A stretch of 41,742 nt of DNA from an uncultured Acetatifactor sp. Its GTDB lineage: Bacteria > Bacillota > Clostridia > Lachnospirales > Lachnospiraceae. Below, piece by piece: positions 1 to 9,470 of the stretch (positions are counted from its first letter, which is position 1; every line of letters starts with the position of its first letter). The DNA lies in contig CAKRRS010000015.1 of NCBI GenBank assembly GCA_934394665.1, forward strand, positions 1 to 41,742, given 5' to 3'. Made by a program: the position numbers and the translations under genes. Under the pieces are notes generated by a model. It saw only the letters and a program-made list of their open reading frames with translations, had not been told where the DNA came from and made no database searches.

Positions 1-76
1 ACAGCTGCCAGAAGGCATTCTGTCCGTTCCGGGAGTCCGTCCCTTTGCAAAAATTTATTTCACTAACTTGCCATTT
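1..76 (+). repeat. Left arm of 76-bp inverted repeat bracketing the locus
   Basis: Positions 1-76 match the reverse complement of 41666-41741 with four mismatches (left positions 7, 24, 48 and 52). The arm contains two short hairpins: CAGAA/TTCTG at 9-22 with a 4-nt loop, and GGGA/TCCC at 31-43 with a 5-nt loop. The repeat ends inside the stop codon of the minus-strand gene that terminates at 75, so it is that gene's immediate 3' flank. It may extend beyond the window edge. Whether it is a recombination site, a REP-like dispersed element or a transcript 3'-end element cannot be decided from one window. Confidence 0.95.
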
Positions 77-839
77 ATTTCATAAAATAGTACAGATCCA
101 CCGTCGAGTCTTTGTAGATCACATACCCATCCATCCTTGCAAATTCCTCAAACTCCCGCTCCTGCATTTTTCCCGTCACCTTTTTATCCTCGGGGAGAAT
201 AATGTATACGCATTGCTGGTTTCTCGCCTCTTCTGCCAGTTCTCCGGCATCTATCTCCTCCTGCTCCATGAGATCATAGAGATCATTCTGCACCGTCCAT
301 CTGCTGACGACAATATCCCGTCCGTAAGGCATACATACTACCGGAGAGTATTGCCGTACGTACTGCAGCAGTTCTCCGGGAAAAACAGCCATGACCTCTC
401 TGCCGGGCACTACGATAGCGTCACAGATATCTACTACACTCTGTGGTACATGATATGCGTTTTCAGTTTTTTGAAAATGCGGATTTTGATAGATCAGACT
501 GCCGGATATCACGAAGGTCAATATAGCAACGGTTATCCCCACATATTTTTTATATCCGGAAAGTTTTCCACAAAATACAACTGCACTATACGCAATCACC
601 GGCGTCACCGGCAACAGCCACAGAATCCGGTAATAGATTTCTCCATCTGCCAGATGGGAAACCAATCGGGATACCAGTGGATGAAAAAAAATCAATAATA
701 ACAATAGAGGCACATAGAGGAACATGATCCTGATAGGTTTTCTTTTTTCTGTAAACCACAAATACAGCAGACTCACCAGGAACCAGATCATGATCAGTCC
801 CGTACCCATATATTCCTGAAATAACTTTAATGCTTCCAT
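75..839 (-). CDS. Membrane protein with C-terminal soluble domain, unknown function
   Basis: I do not recognise a named family with certainty. The 254-residue product has four or five hydrophobic segments in its first ~140 residues and then a ~115-residue soluble C-terminal domain. That layout is common at the C-terminal end of clostridial GT-C-like glycan enzymes. The ATG at 839 is preferred over an upstream in-frame ATG at 890 because it follows a strong GGGAGAGG ribosome binding site. It is the last gene of the second minus-strand block, 118 bp after a DUF6077-like gene whose product lacks such a soluble domain. The two may form a two-subunit version of one protein, or be a gene split long ago. 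The stop codon touches the left inverted repeat. Confidence 0.7.
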   Translation of the reverse strand: MEALKLFQEYMGTGLIMIWFLVSLLYLWFTEKRKPIRIMFLYVPLLLLLIFFHPLVSRLVSHLADGEIYYRILWLLPVTPVIAYSAVVFCGKLSGYKKYVGITVAILTFVISGSLIYQNPHFQKTENAYHVPQSVVDICDAIVVPGREVMAVFPGELLQYVRQYSPVVCMPYGRDIVVSRWTVQNDLYDLMEQEEIDAGELAEEARNQQCVYIILPEDKKVTGKMQEREFEEFARMDGYVIYKDSTVDLYYFMK

Positions 840-957
840 CTTACCTCTCCCGTTTTCTTCTCCCGGCCTCACTAGCGATACCTGTGACACATCCTATTTT
901 CCTGTTTCTTGTGAAGCACCAGGTATCCTTCAGGTGTGTTGCGACTTCGCAGATCTC

Positions 958-2022
958 TTATCCCAATAATAAATAAATTCCCGCATAGATCACACAAGGG
1001 ATGCAGCAGACAAACATCGGCAACAAAATTTTCCACCTTTTATAGCAGACCGCTGCACAAATTCCGCTTGTTCCCACCAGCATGCACGCCAGCATCGCTC
1101 CCATGGTACTTGCCAGACAACAGGATGTCATGACAGCTCCCAGTAAAAGCCAGAAAGCAAACGGCAGCTTCTGTTCCTCCTGCATTCTGCGCAGCAGGAC
1201 AAGTAGCAGGAAAAAGATCATAGGAAGCAAAATACTTCCCAATGCTGCTTTTCCCTGCCGGCTTCGCGCAATCATAAAATTCTCCACGGTATAAAAAGAA
1301 TAGTCACCAAAAATCACCAGCACTTCCGTGCAGATCAGAAATACGGGAAGTAACCACTTTTTCCCTTCTCCACCCGGCCATAGGATTCTGCTGCCGATCA
1401 AATAAAATACCCCATACGTCATAGAAATCAAAGCTAGCGGCAATAAGGTCTTCGCTACCATCACCGCAGGCAGTCCTGTCATCCTCGCAAGCCATGCGAT
1501 CCAGATGGGAAACGGTGCCAGTCCGTGGCGGATATCCAGTGTCGTTGCCAGTCCGGTATAAGGAAGCTTCTGGTACATTCCTCCGGATTCCTCCGTTGCC
1601 GCAGAAAGTGCCACATAATACGCATCATCCCCATCATTATAGACCATGATGACGGCAAGCAGCAGCTGCACCAGTAACAATACAAAAAAGAGGCTCCACA
1701 GCATGCGTGTCTGCCGGTCTGCTTTTTCTGGCACCAGGTTCCATCTCTTTCCACGGTTTTTGCGCCAATACCGCACCGTTGCAAGGAACAGCAGCCCCAC
1801 CACAGCTGCCGAAAAAAGAAATTCCACCATGGAAAAATCCTGTTCCAGAAGTATCAGCGGTACACAGAGGATCTGAAACACCGCCCAGAGAAGCATCTGC
1901 CCACTGATCCACATAAATATTACATTTTTACGGTTTTTATCCACAGTCAGGAAGCAATTTCCGATCCACACAGGGATTGCCGTCAGCAAAAAAGCAAGCC
2001 ATACGATACGAACTGCAATCAT
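958..2022 (-). CDS. DUF6077-like polytopic membrane protein, probable GT-C enzyme
   Basis: This 354-residue protein has about nine hydrophobic segments. A first-loop acidic motif, YNDGDDAYY (about residues 128-136), resembles the catalytic acidic loop of GT-C glycosyltransferases, which use polyprenyl-phosphate sugars on the outer face of the membrane. The resemblance to DUF6077 proteins is from memory of the family pattern, not from a search. The ATG at 2022 has an AGGA-type site six bases upstream. It stops right after a membrane segment, without the usual C-terminal soluble domain. The next gene (75-839) supplies TM segments plus a soluble domain, so the pair may act together. Sugar and acceptor are unknown. 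Confidence 0.65.
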   Translation of the reverse strand: MIAVRIVWLAFLLTAIPVWIGNCFLTVDKNRKNVIFMWISGQMLLWAVFQILCVPLILLEQDFSMVEFLFSAAVVGLLFLATVRYWRKNRGKRWNLVPEKADRQTRMLWSLFFVLLLVQLLLAVIMVYNDGDDAYYVALSAATEESGGMYQKLPYTGLATTLDIRHGLAPFPIWIAWLARMTGLPAVMVAKTLLPLALISMTYGVFYLIGSRILWPGGEGKKWLLPVFLICTEVLVIFGDYSFYTVENFMIARSRQGKAALGSILLPMIFFLLLVLLRRMQEEQKLPFAFWLLLGAVMTSCCLASTMGAMLACMLVGTSGICAAVCYKRWKILLPMFVCCIPCVIYAGIYLLLG

Positions 2023-2069
2023 CTTTCATCCTCATTTCTGTGCACATTTCTTGCACATATACTGCATCA

Positions 2070-3878
2070 CTATTTTGCAAGCAAATAAATACTATCTCCA
2101 TGCACTCCTGCAAGAAGCAGCCTGTCTTGCGTCGAGAAACCGTAATTTTCCACTAGGTTTGCCAAGACTGCTTTTTCATCGACTCCGGGTTTGAGCAATA
2201 CCACGACCTGCGCCAGTTCCTGCAGGGATTCTGTGTCTTTCCGGTTTTCCAGTTCTGTCTCCGTAAGCAGCAGGGTCTTACAGTAATGCATAAATTCCGG
2301 CAGATTCTCATAATATCCCACGCCCGTATAAATGCAGATACAGGGAGTTTCCGAATATTCTTCTGCCAATTGTTCCTGTCTGCCATAGCCTTGATAGAGG
2401 TATTCCCCGTCATAGGATAACAAATGCATCCCCTGTACCAGCACGATTGCGGCAATGGCACACACTGACACTGTCTTTTTTCTCCAGCCGGAGATTTTCA
2501 CGATTCTTTGTGTAAAACAGCATAACAATATCGCAAGCAGTAATGCCGCGAACGGGAATAGGGGCATAATATAGCGGTCTACCAGATAGGGTGACATCCG
2601 GGAAGCCAGCAGAAAATATCCCACCGGGGGAATCCCCAAAATACACAGTGCTTCCCGTACCGTCCGGCTGCGCATAGCACGGGCACTCCGCACCAGAAGC
2701 ACGATTCCTCCGGCCACACAGCCGGCCACAAGCAGGGGGGTCCCCACCGTGCGCTCTGCCAATATCTTCCAGAATGCCAGGATTCTCTCCCCATAGCCCT
2801 GCAGGCCGGAAGCCAGATTGCCCAGTGCTTCCGTCCCTCTGCCACTGGAGAACACATCCGAAATGGCAAACGGGAAAAGTACCAATCCGATCACTGCCGC
2901 CAAAATCATTGACCTAATGTAAATCCACAGTTCTTTTTTTCTGTTGCTGCACAACAGAATCACCACTGTGACGGCTGCCAGCAGCAGACAGTAAAACAGG
3001 AAAAAATACTGCGTCAGGAAACCGAGCACCGTAACGGCAATCAGTGCCTTATTCTTCCGGTCAAAGCTCTGGTTTTTCCACTTGTCCACGTGAATCGTAA
3101 GCAGTGCCACACACAGGCAGGAGAGCAGACCATACATGCGGATCAGCAGCACCGTGGCAAGTGCTCCTGTGCTCATGCCATATAAAAGCACTGCTACGAT
3201 TCCGAGTATCTTTCCGTCACCGTCTGGGGAAAAAATGTTCCCCAGTTGTCTGCCAAGCCGTAAAAGCAGCCACAGCGTAATCCCCAGACAGATCAAATTC
3301 ATGCCACACCCCAGCAATGGGGATAACGTTCTCTGAAAAATCGAACTCATGGTATGCAACAGCATAAAATGCACCGGTGGATGGTTGTCATCTTTTACAT
3401 TAAAATACACCGAAAGATAGTCAAAAGCATCACTTCCATCCACAGTGACGTACTCCCGGAACTGTTCGTCCGTGATCCAGACCGGCTCCTCATATACATC
3501 CGCTTTGTATGACAACAGCTTACTGTTTCCCCGGTTTTCCAGCACATCCATAACAGTATCCTTCAGGTTGCCTGCCGTCTTAGTAAAAGTATCTCCCTGT
3601 ATCTCTTCGTTTACAAATTTCGCCAGTCGCCCTACCGGCTGGGTGGGTACGATCCATGGATTGTATCTGGCATTTGCCAGTTCGAAGCTCAGAAGTTCAT
3701 CCATGTGGTAGCCCTCTTTCCCACTGATACCGATTCCCATCAGCACCAGGCAAAGCACCACCGCCAAAAGTTCCGGCAACCATTTTCTGGATTTCTGCCA
3801 TCGCTTCTGCGTTTCCACGCAATTTTCCCCGTTGTTATCTCTATTGTTTTGTTTGCGATTTTCCATACGAATAACCAT
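2070..3878 (-). CDS. GT39-like (PMT/ArnT superfamily) membrane glycosyltransferase
   Basis: The product has 602 residues and about eleven predicted membrane segments. Two hallmarks of the GT39-like branch of GT-C enzymes are visible: an acidic pair in the first extracytoplasmic loop (MDELLSF, Asp60-Glu61) and a second-loop DDNHPPVHF motif (about residues 163-171). Such enzymes transfer a sugar from a polyprenyl-phosphate carrier to a glycan or protein outside the cell. A charged cytoplasmic tail precedes TM1. Start choice is uncertain: the ATG at 3878 has an AAAGG only one base away, while an ATG at 3866 lies 13 bases from it. The gene lies between a DUF6044-like and a DUF6077-like gene, all transcribed together. 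The substrate cannot be read from the sequence. Confidence 0.8.
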   Translation of the reverse strand: MVIRMENRKQNNRDNNGENCVETQKRWQKSRKWLPELLAVVLCLVLMGIGISGKEGYHMDELLSFELANARYNPWIVPTQPVGRLAKFVNEEIQGDTFTKTAGNLKDTVMDVLENRGNSKLLSYKADVYEEPVWITDEQFREYVTVDGSDAFDYLSVYFNVKDDNHPPVHFMLLHTMSSIFQRTLSPLLGCGMNLICLGITLWLLLRLGRQLGNIFSPDGDGKILGIVAVLLYGMSTGALATVLLIRMYGLLSCLCVALLTIHVDKWKNQSFDRKNKALIAVTVLGFLTQYFFLFYCLLLAAVTVVILLCSNRKKELWIYIRSMILAAVIGLVLFPFAISDVFSSGRGTEALGNLASGLQGYGERILAFWKILAERTVGTPLLVAGCVAGGIVLLVRSARAMRSRTVREALCILGIPPVGYFLLASRMSPYLVDRYIMPLFPFAALLLAILLCCFTQRIVKISGWRKKTVSVCAIAAIVLVQGMHLLSYDGEYLYQGYGRQEQLAEEYSETPCICIYTGVGYYENLPEFMHYCKTLLLTETELENRKDTESLQELAQVVVLLKPGVDEKAVLANLVENYGFSTQDRLLLAGVHGDSIYLLAK

Positions 3879-3916
3879 GCCTTTTCAACGTCTGCAAACT
3901 TTCCGTGTTTTCCTGT

Positions 3917-5773
3917 TTACTTTTCCGTCACGCGATACAGATAGATCCGGTAATAGCTGTCTGACGTCTCAAAAGGTTCCTGCCGCATAAGCTCCAGCCC
4001 GGTATCCTCACTGTGGTCAATATAAGCCGCAGACAAAAGATAATGTGCCCCAAGCTGCGCCAGACTCTCTGCATCTATCTCATAATTTTGAAAATAAAAT
4101 CCACCCTTTTGAATGGTGTAATATCCCGGACATTCCGCACTGAACAGATAACACCGATTTCCCCAGTGATCAAATTGATCCGCCAGATATTCACTTTTTT
4201 CCAGTTCCGGTGCTATGATCTTCCGAAAACGATGTTTATAATTCAGATCATAGTTGTTGGAATATCCGTCCAGGCAATAAAAACCTTGATACAACGCTGC
4301 TGCCGGGTCGATCCCCAGGCTCACGACCCTGTAGTCTTCCGGCTTTTCTCCATAGGTCTCAAGAAGATACTGCTGCACCTGATCCAGCACACCTATCGCA
4401 TAATAATCCCGGAAGCTCATCGCTGCATACTCCCGGTTCACCAGCTTCTGTGCATTGGGCTTCAGATTGCTCTCCAAAAGAATCGTCGCCGCCGTAAGCA
4501 TTGTGGCTCCGAACGCCAATAGCAGCATGCCGGATGCAACCACTTTTTGTATTTTTGTGCTTCTTGTCTTGTCTGCGTTTTTATCACTATTCTCCAATAA
4601 AATAAACAGACCGCAGCCAAGGATCAGATACCACAGGCACGGACTCAGCCACAGCACCCGGTTCGCCTGAAAACCTTTCAGGGCTCCAAGCCCGGAACGG
4701 ATTCCGACTCCCACAGCGCTGTCCCAAAGGGCAGCCGCCGCAGCAAACACCAAAAGACACACACAAGACACCGCAAGTGTCCGAAGTTCCCGGTTGTTTC
4801 CATGCAAAACAACATCTTTCCGTGCTTCTTCACAGGCAACTTTTCTATCTTTCCACTGCCTGCGCAGCAGAGACACTACTGCCAGCAACAGCACGCCAAA
4901 AATCCATCCATGATAATCGACACTGTGTTGTCCGCCCTGTGTCAGATTTGTCCATAGCTGCTCCCAAAAATTCACCGGATACAAAGCATATTCCGCCTTA
5001 TGCGAAATCATGCTGCTTCCACGCCCGAACAGTTCCTGCAAAAGTGCCCCGTTTTCTGCCGCATATACTGCGAACAGCAATAACCAGGCAATTCCCTGTC
5101 TTACACAAAAACGTCTGCGCACGATCGTGACCAGTTCCCATACCGCCCAGACGCCCAATACCGCGAACCCGACCAGTACCAGTGAAGAGTTTCCCCCAAA
5201 GACCACAATATAAAGATATGCCAGACCGCCTCTGTTTTTCTTCTCTCCCAGCTGCAAAACACAATATAATAATAGTGGTAAACCGTACTGAGACAACCCA
5301 TATACCGGTAAAAACGGAAGATAGGCATACATTCCGCTTACAAGCATTGTCAAAAAAGCGGCAGCACCTCTTCTTTGCCGTAAGCTCTCGGATCGTGATC
5401 CCACCCATTGCAGCAAAAGAAACATTCCCACATATCCGGTCAGGCTCCCCCATACCTGCATACAGGCCAATGCAGCCTCTGCCGGCAAAAAAAGAAAACA
5501 CAGTACAGCGGCAGGCGCCGGCATCGTCAATGCCGTTTTCGCCGCTCCGCTCATGAATTCCGGCAGGATACTGCTTTTCTCCCACAGATGTCTCGCCTGC
5601 AGCAAATACGCAATGACTTCACCATCCAGCTGGTCATGGTACACAAAAACAGCGTCTTTTCCCAAAAACAGATAAGGGATCCCCATGGCAAGGACACCCA
5701 GCGCTCCCAACACAAACCACAGTTTTCCTGTGCTATTTTTCCCGGCTTTTCTGCCTGTCCTTTTTTCCGCCAT
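3917..5773 (-). CDS. DUF6044-like polytopic membrane protein (copy 1)
   Basis: A 618-residue protein with an N-terminal basic tail, about ten membrane segments and a ~170-residue C-terminal soluble domain. A first-loop motif HDQLDGE (about residues 46-52) and C-terminal blocks DGYSNNY, YKHRFRK and WGNRCYLF recur in the paralogue at 23916-25682. The family resembles DUF6044, whose Bacillus relative is YkoS; its function is unknown to me, although topology and acidic first loop suggest a GT-C transferase or ligase. The ATG at 5773 follows an excellent AAAGGAGG site. A longer frame back to 5881 would overlap the upstream gene by 49 bp and lacks such a site. It is one of a pair distributed one per gene block. 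Confidence 0.75.
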   Translation of the reverse strand: MAEKRTGRKAGKNSTGKLWFVLGALGVLAMGIPYLFLGKDAVFVYHDQLDGEVIAYLLQARHLWEKSSILPEFMSGAAKTALTMPAPAAVLCFLFLPAEAALACMQVWGSLTGYVGMFLLLQWVGSRSESLRQRRGAAAFLTMLVSGMYAYLPFLPVYGLSQYGLPLLLYCVLQLGEKKNRGGLAYLYIVVFGGNSSLVLVGFAVLGVWAVWELVTIVRRRFCVRQGIAWLLLFAVYAAENGALLQELFGRGSSMISHKAEYALYPVNFWEQLWTNLTQGGQHSVDYHGWIFGVLLLAVVSLLRRQWKDRKVACEEARKDVVLHGNNRELRTLAVSCVCLLVFAAAAALWDSAVGVGIRSGLGALKGFQANRVLWLSPCLWYLILGCGLFILLENSDKNADKTRSTKIQKVVASGMLLLAFGATMLTAATILLESNLKPNAQKLVNREYAAMSFRDYYAIGVLDQVQQYLLETYGEKPEDYRVVSLGIDPAAALYQGFYCLDGYSNNYDLNYKHRFRKIIAPELEKSEYLADQFDHWGNRCYLFSAECPGYYTIQKGGFYFQNYEIDAESLAQLGAHYLLSAAYIDHSEDTGLELMRQEPFETSDSYYRIYLYRVTEK

Positions 5774-5832
5774 CGTTCCTCCTTTCCCGGTTCTCCTGTC
5801 CTTTGCTTCACGTTTCCGCTTCCGGTATCTTT

Positions 5833-7242
5833 TTACGCTTCCAACAACTTTCTCACACTCAGGATCATACCGACCAGCCATAAGCTTCCCGGCAAAAGTC
5901 CGTTTTTATAATCAAAACATCCGGCATCCTGCATCGCATACCACAGAATCATACCTCCGGCTGTTACGACACAGATTGCAAAAATTTCAATTTGCCCGAC
6001 ATTCTGTCTCCGGTTTTTCCCCGGATTTATTGCAATTTGACGGCACAACATTCCCAAAATCATTGCCGGGATTCCCATCAGGAACCACCAACTGCTGTAT
6101 TTCAGCATCCGGTTGGTCCAAAGTGGCGCCCCTGTCATAAAAATATCCACATTTCTTCCGGAAAAAGAATCATAGCCTCTTCCGTCCAAAAGTAACTGCA
6201 ACAGCACGGGAGGCAGTGCATAGCCGGCACAATCCCACACGATCTGATGGATGTTATCGGAAGCATGCGCCTTGAAATTGTAAGCTGCATATTTCCGGAA
6301 CAATTTTTGTGCTTCCTGTTTTCCCACCGCATCTTCTATCGTCTTTTGGATACCGCCTGCCATCGTTCCGGCATAATAGCCGGTATCCCTGAATTCATGC
6401 CAGGTCATATACTCCCGCAGTTCTTCCGGCCAGGCATCATATTCTTCTTCCTCACGCATGTGTGTCCAGCTGCATCTGCGCATCATTGCGGCACTGACCG
6501 TGTTTTCCGCTTTTCCGTAGCTGCCCGGTGTCTGCCACAGGGACACCAGGGTAAACAGGATACCTCCCACTGCCATAAGCAGCACCAGTTCCTGCAGGAT
6601 TCTCTTCTTTCCGATGTTGCTTCCCTGTATCAAATGCAGTAACCACAATAACACAATGGGAATCAGACCCAGGTAACGGTTTTCCACGACAAAGCATGCA
6701 CCGATTCCCCACCAGACTACCGTTTCAAAAAACATATGCAGAGGTCTGCCTTCCACAGCACCTGCCCCATCCAGACGCAGGATCCTGATCATCGCCGCCA
6801 ACTCCATGAGCAGGCAGGAAAAGCCGATGGAATTCGGCAGCACTGCCAGATGGCACTGTAATGCCATGGGAAATGTCAACATTCCCAGACTTCCCCAATA
6901 TAACATCCATCGCTTCCTGATCACGTGAAAGCTTTGTAAAAATACCACGCCGCTAAAAAAAGCAAAGATACACTGCACAAAATATACCAAAAAAGTATAA
7001 GGGATAGAACTTATGGATTCTATCCCTTTTACAAGCATCAGAAAAAGAGGGTAGCCGATTCCCATGTAGTCGTCACACACAAGCGTCCGGGCCGCTTTCA
7101 GCCACAGATAGCTGTCTCCGAACTCCGGAAAAATTCCAAAAGCCCTGATCCCCCATCCTATTCCGAACAAAATCTGCACCGAGATCCCGATGAACAGAAC
7201 TCTGCCTGCCACCTGTGCAAGCACTCTGCATGCTTTCCGCAT
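5833..7242 (-). CDS. Polytopic membrane protein, probable GT-C-like enzyme
   Basis: The 469-residue product has about nine hydrophobic segments and a ~100-residue extracytoplasmic loop in the middle (around residues 245-345). The first loop contains an acidic FGDSYLWLKAAR stretch followed by DDYMGIGYP, a layout typical of GT-C-type transferases, but I do not recognise a specific family. The start at 7242 lies four bases after the stop of wecE, within a GAGGAG/AGGAAG-rich stretch, so the two genes are tightly coupled. It could be the transferase that places the WecE-derived amino sugar on the surface glycan; that is inference from position only. Confidence 0.6.
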   Translation of the reverse strand: MRKACRVLAQVAGRVLFIGISVQILFGIGWGIRAFGIFPEFGDSYLWLKAARTLVCDDYMGIGYPLFLMLVKGIESISSIPYTFLVYFVQCIFAFFSGVVFLQSFHVIRKRWMLYWGSLGMLTFPMALQCHLAVLPNSIGFSCLLMELAAMIRILRLDGAGAVEGRPLHMFFETVVWWGIGACFVVENRYLGLIPIVLLWLLHLIQGSNIGKKRILQELVLLMAVGGILFTLVSLWQTPGSYGKAENTVSAAMMRRCSWTHMREEEEYDAWPEELREYMTWHEFRDTGYYAGTMAGGIQKTIEDAVGKQEAQKLFRKYAAYNFKAHASDNIHQIVWDCAGYALPPVLLQLLLDGRGYDSFSGRNVDIFMTGAPLWTNRMLKYSSWWFLMGIPAMILGMLCRQIAINPGKNRRQNVGQIEIFAICVVTAGGMILWYAMQDAGCFDYKNGLLPGSLWLVGMILSVRKLLEA

Positions 7243-7246
7243 CTTC

Positions 7247-8392
7247 CTATTGCTCCTCTAATTCAAAGAAATCCTTGATCAGGCTGCAGATAAAATCTAC
7301 CTGATCTAAGGTCAGACCATAATACATCGGCAGTCTTACCAGACGTTCGCTCTCCTTTGTCGTATATCTGTCCTCTCCGTGGAAACGTCCGAAACGCTGT
7401 CCTGCGGGCGCTGTATGCAACGGAATGTAATGGAATACGGTAAGGACACCGTTCTCCTTCATATAACTGATAAATCTTGTACGCTGCTCCAGATCTCTTG
7501 CTTTGATATAAAACATGTGCGCATTGTGTACGCATCCTTCCGGTACGGTCGGCAGATCGATCTTTCCTGCTTCCTTGAGCGGCTGTAACAATTCATAATA
7601 ACGGTTCCAGCAGGCAAGTCTCGCCTCATTGATTTCATCTGCGATTTCCAGCTGTGCATAGAGATATGCCGCATTCATATCACTGGGCAGATAGGAAGAT
7701 CCGTAATTGACCCAGGTATATTTATCGATCTGACCGCGGAAAAACTTACTGCGGTTGGTTCCCTTTTCACGGATAATCTCCGCTTCTTCCACATTCTTCT
7801 GATCTCTGATCAGGAGCGCACCGCCTTCGCCCATGCTGTAATTCTTCGTCTCATGGAAGCTGTATGCACCGAAATCTCCGATGGTGCCCAAGGCCTTCCC
7901 CTTATAGGTTGCCATGATGCCCTGTGCGGCATCCTCGACTACCAACAGGTTGTGTCTTTTCGCAATATCCATGATCGTGTCCATCTCGCAGGCCACACCG
8001 GCATAATGTACCGGAACGATGGCTTTGGTCTTCTCCGTGATGGCATCCTCGATCAGTGTCTCATCAATATTCATGGTATCCGGACGAATATCCACAAAAA
8101 CAGGAGTTGCACCGCGCAGTACAAACGCATCCGCCGTGGATACGAACGTATAAGCCGGCATGATCACTTCATCTCCCGGCTGAATGTTGCACAACAGTGC
8201 TGCCAGTTCTGTGGCATGCGTACAGGATGTCGTCAACAGACATTTTCCCGTGCCTGTCCGTGCTTCGATCCAGGCATTACATTTTTTGGTATATTCTCCG
8301 TCACCGCAGATCTTCTGATTTTTGACACATTCCTGAATATACTCTGCTGCTTTGTCCACATAAGGGGGGACGTTAAATTTAATATCTATCAT
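7247..8392 (-). CDS. wecE: dTDP-4-amino-4,6-dideoxygalactose transaminase
   Basis: This PLP-dependent sugar aminotransferase (DegT/DnrJ/EryC1/StrS family, 381 residues) should convert dTDP-4-keto-6-deoxyglucose plus glutamate to dTDP-4-amino-4,6-dideoxygalactose, the precursor of Fuc4NAc. Long blocks match my memory of E. coli WecE, including CGDGEYTKKC, IQPGDEVIMPAYTFVSTADA, VHYAGVACEMDTIM and HGEDRYTTKESERL. The catalytic lysine is Lys183 in HETKNYSMGEGG and the PLP-binding aspartate is Asp154 in VVEDAAQG. The ATG at 8392 has a GGAG site five bases away; an upstream ATG at 8449 adds 19 non-conserved residues. RmlA and RmlB, which make its substrate, are not in the window, nor is a WecD-type acetyltransferase beside it. 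The GtrB-like gene upstream may use the product. Confidence 0.92.
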   Translation of the reverse strand: MIDIKFNVPPYVDKAAEYIQECVKNQKICGDGEYTKKCNAWIEARTGTGKCLLTTSCTHATELAALLCNIQPGDEVIMPAYTFVSTADAFVLRGATPVFVDIRPDTMNIDETLIEDAITEKTKAIVPVHYAGVACEMDTIMDIAKRHNLLVVEDAAQGIMATYKGKALGTIGDFGAYSFHETKNYSMGEGGALLIRDQKNVEEAEIIREKGTNRSKFFRGQIDKYTWVNYGSSYLPSDMNAAYLYAQLEIADEINEARLACWNRYYELLQPLKEAGKIDLPTVPEGCVHNAHMFYIKARDLEQRTRFISYMKENGVLTVFHYIPLHTAPAGQRFGRFHGEDRYTTKESERLVRLPMYYGLTLDQVDFICSLIKDFFELEEQ

Positions 8393-8499
8393 AAGCTCTC
8401 CATTCTGCCGGTCTGTCGAAGGTTCCGGATTCTTCGGTTTCCGATCCATCTTTTCCGGCTCTGTTTGTATCGCATTCTCCGGGTCTGTCTTGTAATAAC

Positions 8500-9468
8500 C
8501 TATATTTCCCTGTGTTCCCGTTTCCAGCTTCCGACCACTGTCCCCGGTACATTTTCCGTCACATGGCTGATAATATATTTGGGTCTTCCCTTGACTTCCT
8601 CATAGATCCTTGCAATGTAATGTCCGATTACGCCAAGACTTAACATAATGAATCCACCAATGATCAGGATCAACAGAATCACTGTCGTAAATCCTTCCAC
8701 TGCAGTTCCCATCAAGTATCTTACCAGTGTCTGGATTGCTAAGATCACACTGAAAAAAATGGAAACCGTTCCCATGATCGTCACTAGTTGCAACGGCAAC
8801 GTACTGAAAGAGGTAGCATTGGTAATCGCATACTTCATCAGACTCCAGAACGACCATTTGCTCTGTCCGTATTTCCGCTCCTGCACCTCGTATTCTACCG
8901 TCTCCGTCTGAAATCCTGCCCAGAATGTCAGCGCCCGGAAAAAGGTGTTGCGCTCCGGAAGCTCCAGCAGTACATTTACCACTTTTCTGTCCAACAGTTT
9001 AAAATCGGAGGAGGCATTCATATCCATCTTGATCAGTTTACTCATGATCTTATAAAACAATCCTGCAGACAGCTTATATCCCAGGCTTTCTTTTCCTCTG
9101 TCCGCCTTGATGCCTTCCACGATCTCCGCTCCCTGTTTCCATTTCTCCCACATCAGAGGGATCACTTCGGGCGGATGCTGCAGATCACAGTCCATTACGA
9201 TCACGGCATCTCCCGTCGTCAGCTCCAGTCCGGCAAAAATACCGGCTTCTTTACCGAAATTGCGCGAGAACTCTGCGCCCCGGATCCTCGGGTTTTTCGC
9301 CGCTTCTTCTTTTATTTTATCAAATGTGCCGTCTTTGGAACCGTCGCTGATAAATACCAGTTCGTAATCGATCTTGTTCTTTTCCAGCAATGCTCCCAGC
9401 ACCCCGGCGGTATTGGCAATATTCTGTTCTTCATTATAAGCCGGTAAAACAATGGATAATAAAGCCAT
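8500..9468 (-). CDS. GtrB/DPM1-like GT2 polyprenyl-phosphate sugar transferase
   Basis: A 322-residue family 2 glycosyltransferase with the classic start LSIVLPAYNEEQNI, the SDGSKDGT donor-binding block, a DCDLQHP acidic motif (about residues 93-99) and KYGQSKWS in the acceptor region. Two C-terminal membrane segments (about 230-300) follow. This architecture defines the GtrB/ArnC/DPM1 group, which moves a sugar from a nucleotide to undecaprenyl phosphate on the cytoplasmic face. The ATG at 9468 sits two bases after the GtrII-like gene stop, with a GGAAGGG site. GtrB partners with a GtrII-type membrane transferase in serotype-converting cassettes, and exactly that pair is adjacent here. The sugar could be the WecE product or glucose; the sequence does not say. 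Confidence 0.88.
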   Translation of the reverse strand: MALLSIVLPAYNEEQNIANTAGVLGALLEKNKIDYELVFISDGSKDGTFDKIKEEAAKNPRIRGAEFSRNFGKEAGIFAGLELTTGDAVIVMDCDLQHPPEVIPLMWEKWKQGAEIVEGIKADRGKESLGYKLSAGLFYKIMSKLIKMDMNASSDFKLLDRKVVNVLLELPERNTFFRALTFWAGFQTETVEYEVQERKYGQSKWSFWSLMKYAITNATSFSTLPLQLVTIMGTVSIFFSVILAIQTLVRYLMGTAVEGFTTVILLILIIGGFIMLSLGVIGHYIARIYEEVKGRPKYIISHVTENVPGTVVGSWKREHREI

Positions 9469-9470
9469 CT

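Noticed and set aside
7853..8605. Plus-strand open frame opposite wecE
   Set aside because: The minus strand encodes near-canonical WecE; the plus-strand product has no recognisable features.
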